Source: Pseudoxanthomonas sp. CF125 (GTDB taxonomy: Bacteria > Pseudomonadota > Gammaproteobacteria > Xanthomonadales > Xanthomonadaceae). Taken from it: a stretch of DNA of 64,000 nucleotides. Of the stretch, positions 42,918 to 51,072 are shown one piece after another. The stretch spans positions 1-64,000 of the forward strand of contig NZ_FNLD01000003.1 in NCBI RefSeq assembly GCF_900104085.1. The letters are read 5' to 3'. Within the stretch, counting starts at the first letter, position 1. Each line of letters opens with the position of its first letter. The position numbers were made by a program, and so were the translations under genes. Under the pieces are notes generated by a model. It was not told where the DNA came from, made no database searches, and worked only from the letters and a program-made list of their open reading frames with translations.

Positions 42918-44693
42918 TCAATAAGACCAACTGAGGTTGAAACCGGTGGTGGTGTAGGCCGTGGGGAAGCCGTCCGGCGAGTCGATCGGCGCGCCGACGA
43001 ACAGGTCCCAGTACGCGCGACCGGCACCGCCGCGCAGACCGATCACCGCGCCGGCCAGGCGATTGCCGAGTTGCCGCTGCGTGGACGGACCGCTGACGTG
43101 ACCGACGTCTGCGCCGAGGTACAGCTCCTGGCCGCCGCCCAGAGTCAGGCCCAGATCGTTGCGCCATAGCCAGCCGCGCTCACCACTCAGTGATGCCTCG
43201 CCGTCGAAGCCGCGCACGGTGTAACGCCCGCCAATGGCGAAGCGGTCCTGCGGCACCAGCGGCGTGCGGTTCCACTGCGCCCGCCAGGCGCCGGTATACC
43301 GCAGGCGCTGCTTCCCCCACTGGAACGGCACGCTGAGCTGCGCGTCGGCGGTGATCAACTTCGATCGCGAGGTGCCTTCGCCAAAAGCCTCTTCCGGCGC
43401 CGGCAACGCATCGAAAGCACCGGTGCCGTGGCGTACGGCCACGTTGGCGTCGAGCGTAGCCGCGCCGATGAACTGCCGGTGGGTAAGGCCGACCTCCCAG
43501 CCCGCCATGCGCCGGCGCTGCACCAGCACCTCGGTGTCGTCGATGAAATTGTCCGAGTCGCGGTACCAGCCGCGTCCGTAGGCACCGGACTTGATCGTTG
43601 CGTTACGGAACAGCAAGCGCGAGACGCGCAGTTCGGCGTTATGGCTGCTGCCGCTGTAGACGTAAGACTGACTGTCGCCGTCGACGCTCTGGTGGTACTC
43701 GTAGCCGCTGGCAGTGGCGCCCAGCAGCCAGTAGCCCAGCGGCGCGTCGTAGTGAATGGTCCAACTACGGGTGCCTTGGCCTTCATGGTTGAAGACATCG
43801 TGCCCCAGGTTGAGGTAGAACAGATCGTTCGCCCTCAACAGGTGATCCCACGACAGTGTCGCGCCGGCCTGAAGCTCACCCGTCGCCGCGCTGCCGGAGT
43901 CGTCCATGGACAGGTTGGCGCGGAACCGCCGCGACTGCACCCAGCGGATCAGCAGGTCGCTATCGCCGGGCCGGGCATCGTCGCCCTCGGTCGGTGCGAT
44001 CTGTATATCGGCCTCCGCCGTTGGCACGTGCTTGAAGTTTTCCAGTCCCTGCTCGATATCGCGCAGGTTGAGCAGATCCCCGGGCTGTGCGGGCAGCGCG
44101 TTCCACACCGTGGCGCGCGAGTCGGTGCCTTCAACGAAGCGGATCGCGCGAATGCGGCCGGGCAGCAGAGTCAGGGTCAGCACGCCGCCCGTGAGATCCT
44201 GCGGCGCCGCCAGCACGCGCGTAGTGACGAAGCCCCGCGCCACGATCGCGTTCTGCACGCGCTTGAGTACGGTATTGACGCCCTCGGTGCCCAAACAGCC
44301 TCCGGTGGCTGGATCGTACGAGGGATCGGCGGCCTTCAGCGCCCAGCGAAACCGATCGGCGGCCTCGCCTGCAAGTTCGATGCGCCGGACGGGAAAACAA
44401 GGCCGTTCATCGATGGGAAGACGCAGCGCCGCGTCCGCCGCGGGCGCTTCCAGCCGCACATCGGGCGTGCGTTCCTGCTGCTCGCGCAATTGCCGCTCGC
44501 GCTCTTGTTGGCGCAACAACTCCTGCGCGCTTTGATCAACACTTATGGGCGGCGCCGATTGCGCCTTCACGGGCAGGAGCGGCACCAGCAAACTACTGGC
44601 AAGCGCCAGTGTCAGTGAGCTCACATTAATCTGGAGAAAACGACACCTGGTTTTTAGCCGTGTCTTTTTTTGAGTAAGGCTTCCAGCCTCCAA
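42918..44693 (-). CDS. Two-partner-secretion outer-membrane transporter (FhaC/ShlB family)
   Basis: This encodes 591 residues from a TTG at 44693 (GGAG 7 nt upstream). Signal region SSLTLALASSLLVPLLPVKAQ. A Gln/Arg/Glu-rich helix (QQERERQLREQQER) plugs the barrel in this family. Two POTRA domains follow (RLPIDERPCFPVRRIELAGE; GFVTTRVLAAPQDLTGGVLTL), then a 16-strand barrel with the family motif VRGF in GGRYTVRGFDGEASL (loop L6) and a terminal aromatic, LSWSY. It recognises the TPS domain of the exoprotein and translocates it over the outer membrane. The exoprotein gene begins 84 bp downstream in the same orientation: one operon. Confidence 0.93.
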   Translation of the reverse strand: MEAGSLTQKKTRLKTRCRFLQINVSSLTLALASSLLVPLLPVKAQSAPPISVDQSAQELLRQQERERQLREQQERTPDVRLEAPAADAALRLPIDERPCFPVRRIELAGEAADRFRWALKAADPSYDPATGGCLGTEGVNTVLKRVQNAIVARGFVTTRVLAAPQDLTGGVLTLTLLPGRIRAIRFVEGTDSRATVWNALPAQPGDLLNLRDIEQGLENFKHVPTAEADIQIAPTEGDDARPGDSDLLIRWVQSRRFRANLSMDDSGSAATGELQAGATLSWDHLLRANDLFYLNLGHDVFNHEGQGTRSWTIHYDAPLGYWLLGATASGYEYHQSVDGDSQSYVYSGSSHNAELRVSRLLFRNATIKSGAYGRGWYRDSDNFIDDTEVLVQRRRMAGWEVGLTHRQFIGAATLDANVAVRHGTGAFDALPAPEEAFGEGTSRSKLITADAQLSVPFQWGKQRLRYTGAWRAQWNRTPLVPQDRFAIGGRYTVRGFDGEASLSGERGWLWRNDLGLTLGGGQELYLGADVGHVSGPSTQRQLGNRLAGAVIGLRGGAGRAYWDLFVGAPIDSPDGFPTAYTTTGFNLSWSY

Positions 44694-45350
44694 GGCGCAC
44701 TCCTAGCGACAATGGTCGTCCATGGAGACACATCCTATCCGTACATTCGACGTCCTATCCGCGCAAACTGGCGAACGTTACGTTCGCGCTTCGAGAACGA
44801 CCGGACCGTCGCCGGAGAATACTGGCTGACAAAAGTGATTGGAATCACTCCAACGTTGAGCTGCTCTGACTTTTCGGAGCCTTCAACTATCGAGCGGGTA
44901 GAGCAATGTCACTCACACTTATATTTTTCGCGCTCACGTTGGCGTTGTGTCTGCGCATCCCAGCCTTATGCGAAGCGAATGGGCGTCGCGTTGGTCGCAG
45001 GGAGAAGGGTTTGCAGACGGTGATACCCAAAACCGTCAGTTCCACGATGCGCGCCTCGGACAAGACCACTTGGCCGTCGCCAGCGCAGTCCCAGTTTCGG
45101 CCTCGACAACCCGTTCTCGAAGATCCCGATTGCGCGATCGCATGACCAGGATGTTCTGTCGAGGCGATGCGTATCGCCGCTACTGCGGATTTAGTCCACT
45201 GCTGGATGTGCGTGGCAAGTCTCGCGAACCCGTGCACACCGTGCCAGTGGCTTGAATCCACCCCACTTCCATTCGCGGCCCATTGCCCGACTCCCTTCCC
45301 GCACCGTTACCGGCGTGGTTCCACCAGACCGCTTCGTGCCGGCCATGGCC

Positions 45351-45364
45351 CTGATCCTGGTCAA
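45351..45364 (+). promoter_or_regulatory. FNR/Dnr-type box, distal site upstream of nirK
   Basis: CTGATCCTGGTCAA, 48 bp (centre to centre) before the second box. Left half weaker than the consensus. Confidence 0.55.
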
Positions 45365-45398
45365 GCCGCGCCGCTTTTCCGCGGACTTGGCCATCCGC

Positions 45399-45412
45399 TT
45401 GATCTAGATCAT
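45399..45412 (+). promoter_or_regulatory. FNR/Dnr-type box, proximal site upstream of nirK
   Basis: TTGATCTAGATCAT, a 13 of 14 match to TTGAT-N4-ATCAA. With -41.5 geometry it predicts a start at 45447 and TAGCGT at 45435-45440 as -10. The nirK ATG is then 270 nt away. Confidence 0.7.
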
Positions 45413-45498
45413 GTATGGCCGGGCCATCGAGGACTAGCGTACGTGCATGGATGGGACGGGCCCTATGCGCGTCCGCCGATGCTGGGATACGGCACGAC

Positions 45499-45692
45499 AT
45501 GGGAAATATGGACGCTCACCACGGCTTCGGCGGCTGGTCCGACCGCGTGGTCTTCGGCATCACCTGCCGCTTGCGGTTGCTGGCCGGCACCGTCTTCGCG
45601 GAATGCTTTGGAAATCCGGACATCGCGACGCGAACCACGGTTTCGCCGATGCGTTGCGCAACGCGACCGCTGCCATCGATCCGGCCGGCTGA
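45499..45692 (+). pseudogene. Possible small frameshifted gene in the nirK leader
   Basis: Two adjacent segments each have strong third-position GC but in different frames. From 45499 or 45508 to about 45600 the frame reads MDAHHGFGGWSDRVVFGI and onward to GTVFAEC. From about 45600 to the TGA at 45690 the frame one base different reads SGHRDANHGFADALRNATAA and ends DPAG. Joined by one frameshift near 45600 they would make a protein of about 65 residues. A sequencing error, a real pseudogene or chance are all possible. I do not recognise the product. Confidence 0.3.
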
Positions 45693-45716
45693 AACATCGC
45701 TCACTAGGGGAACACC

Positions 45717-47222
45717 ATGAAACGCGCACTGTCCTGTATCGCGATTGCCATGCTGCTGGTCGTGGGCGGCTGCACAAAGGAATCGGGTTCCGAATCCGCT
45801 GCAGCGGTCGCAGCCGATACCGGCGGCTCCCGCAAGGGCGACTTCGGCCCGCCGCAGGGACGCGAGATCGACGCGGTGCTGACTTCGCCGCCCATGGTGC
45901 CGCCGCCCACCGGCCGCACGGCCCCGGCCAAAGTGATCGTAAAGCTGGACGTGATAGAGAAGGACCTGCCGATCTCCGAAGGCGTCACCTATACGTTCTG
46001 GACCTTCGGCGGCACGGTACCCGGCAGCTTCATCCGCGTGCGCCAAGGCGACACGGTCGAATTCCACTTGCGCAACATGCCCGAATCCAAGATGCCGCAC
46101 AACATCGATCTGCACGGCGTCACCGGCCCCGGCGGCGGCGCCGCATCCAGCTTCACCGCGCCCGGGCATTCCTCGCGTTTCACCTTCAAAGCGCTCAACG
46201 CCGGACTGTACGTGTATCACTGCGCCACCGCGCCGGTGGGCATGCATGTGGCCAACGGAATGTACGGATTGATCCTGGTCGAACCGCCGGAAGGCTTGCC
46301 GCCGGTCGACAAGGAGTATTACGTGATGCAGGGCGATTTCTATACGACGGGCAAGTATCGCGAAAAAGGCCATCAACCCTTCGACATGGAAAAGGCCATC
46401 GACGAACACCCCACCTACGTGCTGTTCAACGGCAGCGAAGGGTCGCTGACCGGCGACAAGGCGCTGACCGCGCACGTCGGCGACAACGTGCGCCTGTACG
46501 TGGGCAACGGCGGCCCCAATCTGGTGTCCAGCTTCCATGTGATCGGCGAAATCTTCGACAAGGTCTGGTTCGAAGGCGGCACCCGCTTCCAGGAAAACGT
46601 GCAGACCACGCTCATCCCCTCCGGCGGCGCGGCGATCATGGATTTCCATGTGGAGGTGCCGGGCAGCTACGTGCTGGTCGATCACTCGATATTCCGCGCC
46701 TTCAACAAGGGCGCACTGGCGATCCTGAAGGCCGATGGATCGGAGAACAAGGAAATCTATTCCGGCAAAGAGGTCGACTACGTGTACCTTGGCGACCGCG
46801 CGCAGAAAGACATGAAAGCGGTAGCGACCGCGGCCGCGGCTGCGAAGACGGGCGATCTTTCGACGGAGGAGCAGATCGCGGCGGGCAAGGCGCTGTTTGC
46901 CGGTACCTGCTCGACCTGCCATCAACCCGAAGGCCAGGGCATGGCGGGCGTGTTCCCGCCGCTGGCCAAGTCGGACTACATCGCAGGCGACCCGAAACGG
47001 GTGCCGAACATCATCCTGCACGGACTTGTCGGCCCAGTGAAAGTCAACGGCACGGATTACAACTCCAACATGCCGCCGATGAGCCAGCTGACCGACGACG
47101 AAGTCGCGAACATCGCCACCTATGTCCTCAACAGCTGGGGTAATCCGGGCGGACGCGTCACCAAGGCCGAGGCAGCCCAGATCCGGTCGTCGAAGCCGGC
47201 GAACGCGTCGGAAGGCCATTGA
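45717..47222 (+). CDS. nirK: Copper nitrite reductase with C-terminal cytochrome c domain
   Basis: The protein has 501 residues. AGGGGA 5 nt upstream. It reduces nitrite to NO in the periplasm. Lipoprotein signal with lipobox VGGC at residues 16-19, so it should be membrane-anchored. Two cupredoxin domains: type 1 copper ligands His in PHNIDLHG, then Cys, His and Met in [18 protein letters not shown]; type 2 copper His in DLHG, YHC and LVDHSIF, with the His of [11 protein letters not shown] nearby in the active site. Residues about 390-480 are a class I cytochrome c with CSTCH and a Met ligand in NMPPMSQL, letting the enzyme take electrons directly from respiratory donors. First gene of nirK-nirV-sco. 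Confidence 0.95.
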   Translation: MKRALSCIAIAMLLVVGGCTKESGSESAAAVAADTGGSRKGDFGPPQGREIDAVLTSPPMVPPPTGRTAPAKVIVKLDVIEKDLPISEGVTYTFWTFGGTVPGSFIRVRQGDTVEFHLRNMPESKMPHNIDLHGVTGPGGGAASSFTAPGHSSRFTFKALNAGLYVYHCATAPVGMHVANGMYGLILVEPPEGLPPVDKEYYVMQGDFYTTGKYREKGHQPFDMEKAIDEHPTYVLFNGSEGSLTGDKALTAHVGDNVRLYVGNGGPNLVSSFHVIGEIFDKVWFEGGTRFQENVQTTLIPSGGAAIMDFHVEVPGSYVLVDHSIFRAFNKGALAILKADGSENKEIYSGKEVDYVYLGDRAQKDMKAVATAAAAAKTGDLSTEEQIAAGKALFAGTCSTCHQPEGQGMAGVFPPLAKSDYIAGDPKRVPNIILHGLVGPVKVNGTDYNSNMPPMSQLTDDEVANIATYVLNSWGNPGGRVTKAEAAQIRSSKPANASEGH

Positions 47223-47225
47223 GCA

Positions 47226-48002
47226 GTGCGTCGCCTGATCGCCGTGCTGCTGATCTTCCTGCCCATCGCCGGACTCACCGCCGGCGCGGCCGGACGTTAT
47301 GCAGGGCTGCCGGGCGGGGCGTTCAAGTCGGCGCTGCAGTACGAAGATCGCCCCGACGGGCAACGCGTGGCGCCGTTCGCGCTGATGCGGCGGCCCGTCA
47401 CCAATGCCGAATTCCTGTCGTTCGTGAAGGCGCACCCGGAATGGCGCCGCGATCGCATCGCGAACGTTTTCGCAGAGGCCCGTTATCTTTCCCATTGGCG
47501 TTCGGCTACCGATCCCGGCTCCCCGGTGCTGCTGCAGCAACCGGTGACTTCGGTAAGCTGGTTCGCGGCGAATGCCTATTGCGAATCGATAGGCGCGCGC
47601 CTGCCGACCTGGACGGAATGGGAGTACGTAGCAGCCGCCGACGAAAGCCGCCGCGACGCGCGCAAGGATCCTGCGTGGCGCGAACGCATCCTCGCCTGGT
47701 ACTCCAAGCCCTCCAATCAGGCCTTGCCGCGCGTTGGACTGCAGGCGCCTAACGCATACGGAATACAGGATATGCACGGTCTGGTCTGGGAATGGACCGA
47801 AGATTTTTCTTCCCTGCTGGTATCGGCCGACAACCGCAATCAAGGCGATGCCGACAAGGCCAGGTTTTGCGGCGCTGGCGCGCTGTCGATGGATGACCGG
47901 GACAACTACGCGGTGCTGATGCGCGTGGCCTTGCTGTCTTCCCTCGAAGCCCGCGACACCACCACCAGCCTCGGCTTCCGCTGCGCCAGGAGCGCCCCAT
48001 GA
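47226..48002 (+). CDS. nirV: NirV-like protein, formylglycine-generating-enzyme (SUMF1) fold
   Basis: This encodes 258 residues from a GTG at 47226, 3 bp after nirK. Signal peptide RRLIAVLLIFLPIAGLTAGA. The FGE-sulfatase fold is shown by RRPVTNAEFLSFV, PVTSVSWFAANAYCESIGARLPTWTEWEYVA, GIQDMHGLVWEWTEDF and SLGFRCAR. The redox-active Cys pair of true formylglycine enzymes is not evident, so it is not expected to modify sulfatases. NirV is a recurrent companion of nirK in denitrifiers such as Rhodobacter sphaeroides; its role in nitrite reductase maturation is presumed but not proven. Confidence 0.87.
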   Translation: MRRLIAVLLIFLPIAGLTAGAAGRYAGLPGGAFKSALQYEDRPDGQRVAPFALMRRPVTNAEFLSFVKAHPEWRRDRIANVFAEARYLSHWRSATDPGSPVLLQQPVTSVSWFAANAYCESIGARLPTWTEWEYVAAADESRRDARKDPAWRERILAWYSKPSNQALPRVGLQAPNAYGIQDMHGLVWEWTEDFSSLLVSADNRNQGDADKARFCGAGALSMDDRDNYAVLMRVALLSSLEARDTTTSLGFRCARSAP

Positions 48003-48577
48003 ACCGCTTCCGTTCGATTCCCGCGATTCTGCTGCTGTTCGCCGCAGGCGCACTGGCTTCGCCGGCCCAGGCGCCGATACCCGAAGATTCGGTCTACAGG
48101 CTGCCGCTGCAACTGACCGATCAGCATGGCAAGGTCTGGCGCTGGGAAGAAAAGCGCGGAAGACCACAAGTCGTGGCCATGTTCTATACCTCCTGCCAGT
48201 ACATCTGTCCTTTGATCGTGAACAGCGGCAAGGGCGTAGAGCATGCGCTCACGCCGGCCGAACGCGGCCGCATCGGTTTCCTGCTGATCAGCATGGACCC
48301 GGTTCGCGACACGCCTGCCGCGCTCATGTCCGTGGCGAAAAAGCGCGATCTCGACGCCGCGCAATGGACGCTCGCCAGCCCGAAGGCAGCGGACGTGCGA
48401 AGCGTTGCGGGAATTCTTGGCGTGCGTTATCGCCAACTCGCCGACGGCGAATTCAATCACACCAGCGCCCTGGTGTTGCTCGACGCGGAGGGACGCGTCG
48501 TAGCGCGCACCGAGCAGGTCGGCAGCAAGGTCGATCCGGAATTCATGGCGGCCGTGCGCCGCGTCCTGGTTAGATGA
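47999..48577 (+). CDS. SCO1/SenC-family copper chaperone
   Basis: The protein has 192 residues. The ATG overlaps the nirV stop (ATGA), so translation is coupled. Signal peptide ending ASPAQA. Thioredoxin-like fold with the copper-binding CxxxC in YTSCQYICP and the distal His in FNHTSALVLLD, all needed for Sco function. SISMD-like strand LLISMDPVRDTP is typical. Sco proteins deliver copper to periplasmic or membrane enzymes; here the obvious client is the type 1 and 2 copper sites of NirK. Confidence 0.92.
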   Translation: MNRFRSIPAILLLFAAGALASPAQAPIPEDSVYRLPLQLTDQHGKVWRWEEKRGRPQVVAMFYTSCQYICPLIVNSGKGVEHALTPAERGRIGFLLISMDPVRDTPAALMSVAKKRDLDAAQWTLASPKAADVRSVAGILGVRYRQLADGEFNHTSALVLLDAEGRVVARTEQVGSKVDPEFMAAVRRVLVR

Positions 48578-48720
48578 GGCAAACTGGAATCTGCACACGC
48601 CTGCGCTTGCGTGACAGGGACCGCAAGCTGGTCGATCCGCTGGCGGTCGCTTCAATCGGCCCGATGCCCGCTTCCGGCCGATAGCCGGACAGCCAACAGA
48701 TCCGGTCCGTCGATATGCCG

Positions 48721-49329
48721 CTATGCGATTCTCAGGCGATCAGTGGACAACTTCGCAATCTCCGAGAAGAGCGACGCGTCGCCAGCCGCCCGGGCGGCAA
48801 GCATTGCACCGTGTATCGACGCCATGAACATGGAGGCCTCCGCCGACGGGGCGTCAGCCAGTTGCATGCTGCCCTTCGACTTCCCCTCCTCCATCGTGGA
48901 GGCAACCCATGCATGGAGGTCTCTGAAGTGCCCTTTGACCTCATCTGCGACTTCGGCCGGCACAGCCGGCAGCTCCGCCGCCAGCAGTGCACAGATGCAG
49001 ATTGGAGGATTTGATTCTTCGATGCATTGCGCCCAGAAACGACAGTAAGCAACAAGGCGCTCCAGGGGATCGGCGGTTGACTCATCAAGCGACTGCAGGC
49101 CGCGCCGCACTGCGTCCCGATGGAGGGCGACGGTTGCTTTCACCAGATCCGCTTTGGTGGGGAAGTGATGGTGGATGCTGGCTTTTCTTACATCGACCAA
49201 CTCGGCGATATCCGCGTAGCTGAAGCCGTTGTATCCGCCCGATGCCAATAGCTCATTCGTTCTCCGAATGATCTCCTGGGCTTTGGGCGAGTACTGCAAC
49301 TGCGAATCTGAGCGGGATGACGTCATCAA
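48721..49329 (-). CDS. TetR-family transcriptional repressor
   Basis: The protein has 202 residues. The N-terminal HTH (about 15-65) reads AQEIIRRTNELLASGGYNGFSYADIAELVDVRKASIHHHF, with the recognition helix VRKASIHHHFPTKADL. The C-terminal ligand domain is helical (ICICALLAAELPAVPAEV). The start overlaps the stop of the upstream membrane protein (4-bp ATGA overlap): one operon. A palindrome at 49851-49868 before the operon is the likely binding site, giving autorepression. The ligand is unknown; related repressors respond to electrophiles or drugs. Confidence 0.9.
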   Translation of the reverse strand: MMTSSRSDSQLQYSPKAQEIIRRTNELLASGGYNGFSYADIAELVDVRKASIHHHFPTKADLVKATVALHRDAVRRGLQSLDESTADPLERLVAYCRFWAQCIEESNPPICICALLAAELPAVPAEVADEVKGHFRDLHAWVASTMEEGKSKGSMQLADAPSAEASMFMASIHGAMLAARAAGDASLFSEIAKLSTDRLRIA

Positions 49330-49820
49330 CTGCCTGCCTTGTTTTGAACGGCTTTCCGCTTGTACAGCGCGCGCATCTGCAAAGGAATGCCAACGATCAG
49401 CGCCAAGAACAGCGCGCCCTGCACACCGAGCAGAAGCGGGTCTTTCAAATCGGTCACCAGCGGATCGCCGACAGGCAGCCTACGCAGACTTTCGCTTACG
49501 GTGGGCACCATCAGCAGGAAGACGCTGATGCTAAGTGAAATCGTCTCGATGTACTTCCCGAACCGCTTGGCCATGGGCCACCTTGAGACGCCATAGCCCA
49601 GAAGAAGCACCGCAAGCGTGACCGTGGCGATGATCGAGCTTATGGGTTGATGCGCAATGGGATAGACCGTGAGCACACCCAGCAACATGAACCAGAAATA
49701 CGCCCGCCCTGCCCTGCTTGCAGGAACGATTCGTCCATGCCTGACCAGCATATAGGCGGCAAGAGGTATGGCAGGGAGGCTTCCGAGCGTATGAAGCCAG
49801 CCAAGAGGGGAGATGCCCAT
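49326..49820 (-). CDS. Four- or five-helix membrane protein cotranscribed with the TetR regulator
   Basis: The protein has 164 residues. Hydrophobic segments: WLHTLGSLPAIPLAAYMLV, YFWFMLLGVLTVYPIAH, SIIATVTLAVLLLGYGV, SLSISVFLLMVPTV, and GVQGALFLALIVGIP. HTLGSLPA and IAHQP place His residues at membrane edges, as in DUF2306-like heme-binding membrane proteins, but I am not certain of the family. The start at 49820 lies 31 bp from the operator palindrome. Regulated by the coupled TetR gene. Confidence 0.72.
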   Translation of the reverse strand: MGISPLGWLHTLGSLPAIPLAAYMLVRHGRIVPASRAGRAYFWFMLLGVLTVYPIAHQPISSIIATVTLAVLLLGYGVSRWPMAKRFGKYIETISLSISVFLLMVPTVSESLRRLPVGDPLVTDLKDPLLLGVQGALFLALIVGIPLQMRALYKRKAVQNKAGS

Positions 49821-49850
49821 GGAGTCATTCCAGTAGAAGAGGAGTTTAGA

Positions 49851-49868
49851 CTACCTACCAGTAGGTAG
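49851..49868. promoter_or_regulatory. Operator palindrome for the TetR operon
   Basis: CTACCTAC-CA-GTAGGTAG: perfect 8-bp arms with a 2-bp spacer, 30 bp before the first start codon of the TetR operon. This size and symmetry are typical of TetR-family operators. Confidence 0.75.
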
Positions 49869-49879
49869 GTTGTCAACTA

Positions 49880-50110
49880 CCCGACCCGTCGCGCTGCCGG
49901 GGCACCCCAGCTGTCTCTTAAGCAGGCAGCGTCTCGACGCTGGGTCTGCCGCCGTACCAAGGTGGCGCTCTGGCGGGTCCATTCGCTCGACAAACTGCCG
50001 CTGGAGCTTGTTGCCAACCGGCGCGCCCCCTGCGAAACAGCGATCGAATGGATCGACAGTCCTGCCGCCACCCCGCGTGAGATCGCTTCCCGCTCAGCCA
50101 AGCTCGGCAC
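49880..50110 (-). mobile_element. Degenerate IS30-like transposase remnant
   Basis: On the minus strand a frame from 50110 begins MPSLAEREAISRGVAAGLSIHSIA, close to the N-terminal HTH of IS30-family transposases (LxxEEREEISRGLAAGLSIRAIA). The expected continuation (LGRAPSTVSREI) is only traceable as GRAP in another frame, and no DDE domain remains. No intact inverted repeats are seen. The 410-bp gap 49869-50278 holds nothing else I can name. Confidence 0.42.
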
Positions 50111-50278
50111 CGAGCAGAGACCGTCGTCGCTGCGTCGATGGATATCTCAGACGTTCCGGACCAGCAGTGGTATCGCTCAAGCAGCGCTGCGATCCGAAGC
50201 AGGGAAGTGTGTTGCATCCATCAAATGAATCCCTGGCCCAAAGCGGACATAGCGGTTTCCGGCCTATAGACTTCGCCG

Positions 50279-51040
50279 ATGTCGAACGTGCCGCCCGATG
50301 TCCAGGTGTTCCTGTCCACACCGGACGTTCTGCTCGCTTCACCGCACGCCGGCCAAGCGCTGCAGTTTCTGGATGCGCAGGACCGTTCGCATATTGCGCG
50401 CTTCCGGTTTCCGCGCGACCGCGAAATCGCCACGGCTTCACGCCTGCTGCAGCGCTTGGCGGTGGCGCACTGCGCGGAAATTCCTCCGCAAGCCATGGCC
50501 GACATCCGATTCTCATCGGAACCCGGTCGCCGCCCCTTGGTGCTTTCGCCCGCGCAGGCCAAAGCAGTAAGTTTCAGCGCGGCCAATACGCGCGGGATGG
50601 TCGCATGCGCGGTTAGCGGGACTGTACTGGTGGGCCTGGACGTGGAAGAGATCGGCGAAAAACTGCCGCCCGAGTTGGTCGAGCATTGCTGCACGCCCGA
50701 TGAGCGCAAGGCGTTGTGGCGGTTGCCCGAGCGTGAGCGCCGCAACGCCTTTTTCCAGCTCTGGGCGTTGAAGGAGTCCTATCTCAAGGCACGCGGCATT
50801 GGCCTGGAAATATCGCCTCACCTCATCGGCTTCGTCGGTTCCGGACAAGAGGGATCTCCAAGACTGCAGGCCGCTCCGAGTACCGAGCCTTATCCGGAAC
50901 ACTGGCATTTCCACACGATCGATGCCGGTCCGGCGCACGCCGCTGCGTTATGCCTGTGCAGTCCGGGCGTAGCAGCGAATGTCAGCGTGCGCCGCGCCGA
51001 ATGGTCCGGCAGCGAACTGAGGCCGGTCGCGCAGGAATGA
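50279..51040 (+). CDS. 4'-phosphopantetheinyl transferase, Sfp type
   Basis: The protein has 253 residues, the Sfp size. It transfers phosphopantetheine from CoA to the conserved Ser of carrier domains. Motifs: GRRPLVLSPAQAKAVSFS (P1 region), VGLDVEEIGE (Mg-binding D-x-E) and FQLWALKESYLKARGIGL, the (W/F)-x-x-KESxxKA signature. It lies 1.7 kb from the NRPS gene, whose three visible carrier Ser residues are the natural targets. The SD is poor. Convergent with the hydrolase at 51073, 32 bp between stops. Confidence 0.93.
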   Translation: MSNVPPDVQVFLSTPDVLLASPHAGQALQFLDAQDRSHIARFRFPRDREIATASRLLQRLAVAHCAEIPPQAMADIRFSSEPGRRPLVLSPAQAKAVSFSAANTRGMVACAVSGTVLVGLDVEEIGEKLPPELVEHCCTPDERKALWRLPERERRNAFFQLWALKESYLKARGIGLEISPHLIGFVGSGQEGSPRLQAAPSTEPYPEHWHFHTIDAGPAHAAALCLCSPGVAANVSVRRAEWSGSELRPVAQE

Positions 51041-51072
51041 TGTAGCGGCAGCCGGCCAGTCGGCGATGCCGC

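Larger units (their letters stand above)
44694..45716. other. Long regulatory region between the secretion operon and nirK
   Basis: This 1,023-bp stretch has low coding potential at 44694-45340. It holds the divergent promoter of the transporter gene, two FNR-type boxes at 45351-45364 and 45399-45412, a -10-like TAGCGT at 45435-45440 and a probably frameshifted short frame at 45499-45692 before nirK. Confidence 0.5.

Noticed and set aside
44887-45261. Open frames on both strands between the secretion operon and nirK
   Set aside because: Poor codon use, no SD and no recognisable domain on either strand.
45447-45500. A leaderless start at ATG 45447, exactly at the predicted nirK transcript start
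   Set aside because: The first 18 codons have low third-position GC and Arg-rich content, unlike coding DNA here; the coincidence is noted under the nirK leader.
45167-47143. A 658-codon plus-strand frame across nirK
   Set aside because: Out of frame with nirK, which has intact copper and heme motifs; Arg-rich shadow.
47226-48002. Formylglycine-generating enzyme for sulfatases
   Set aside because: No catalytic Cys pair is evident and no sulfatase is nearby; the nirK context supports NirV.
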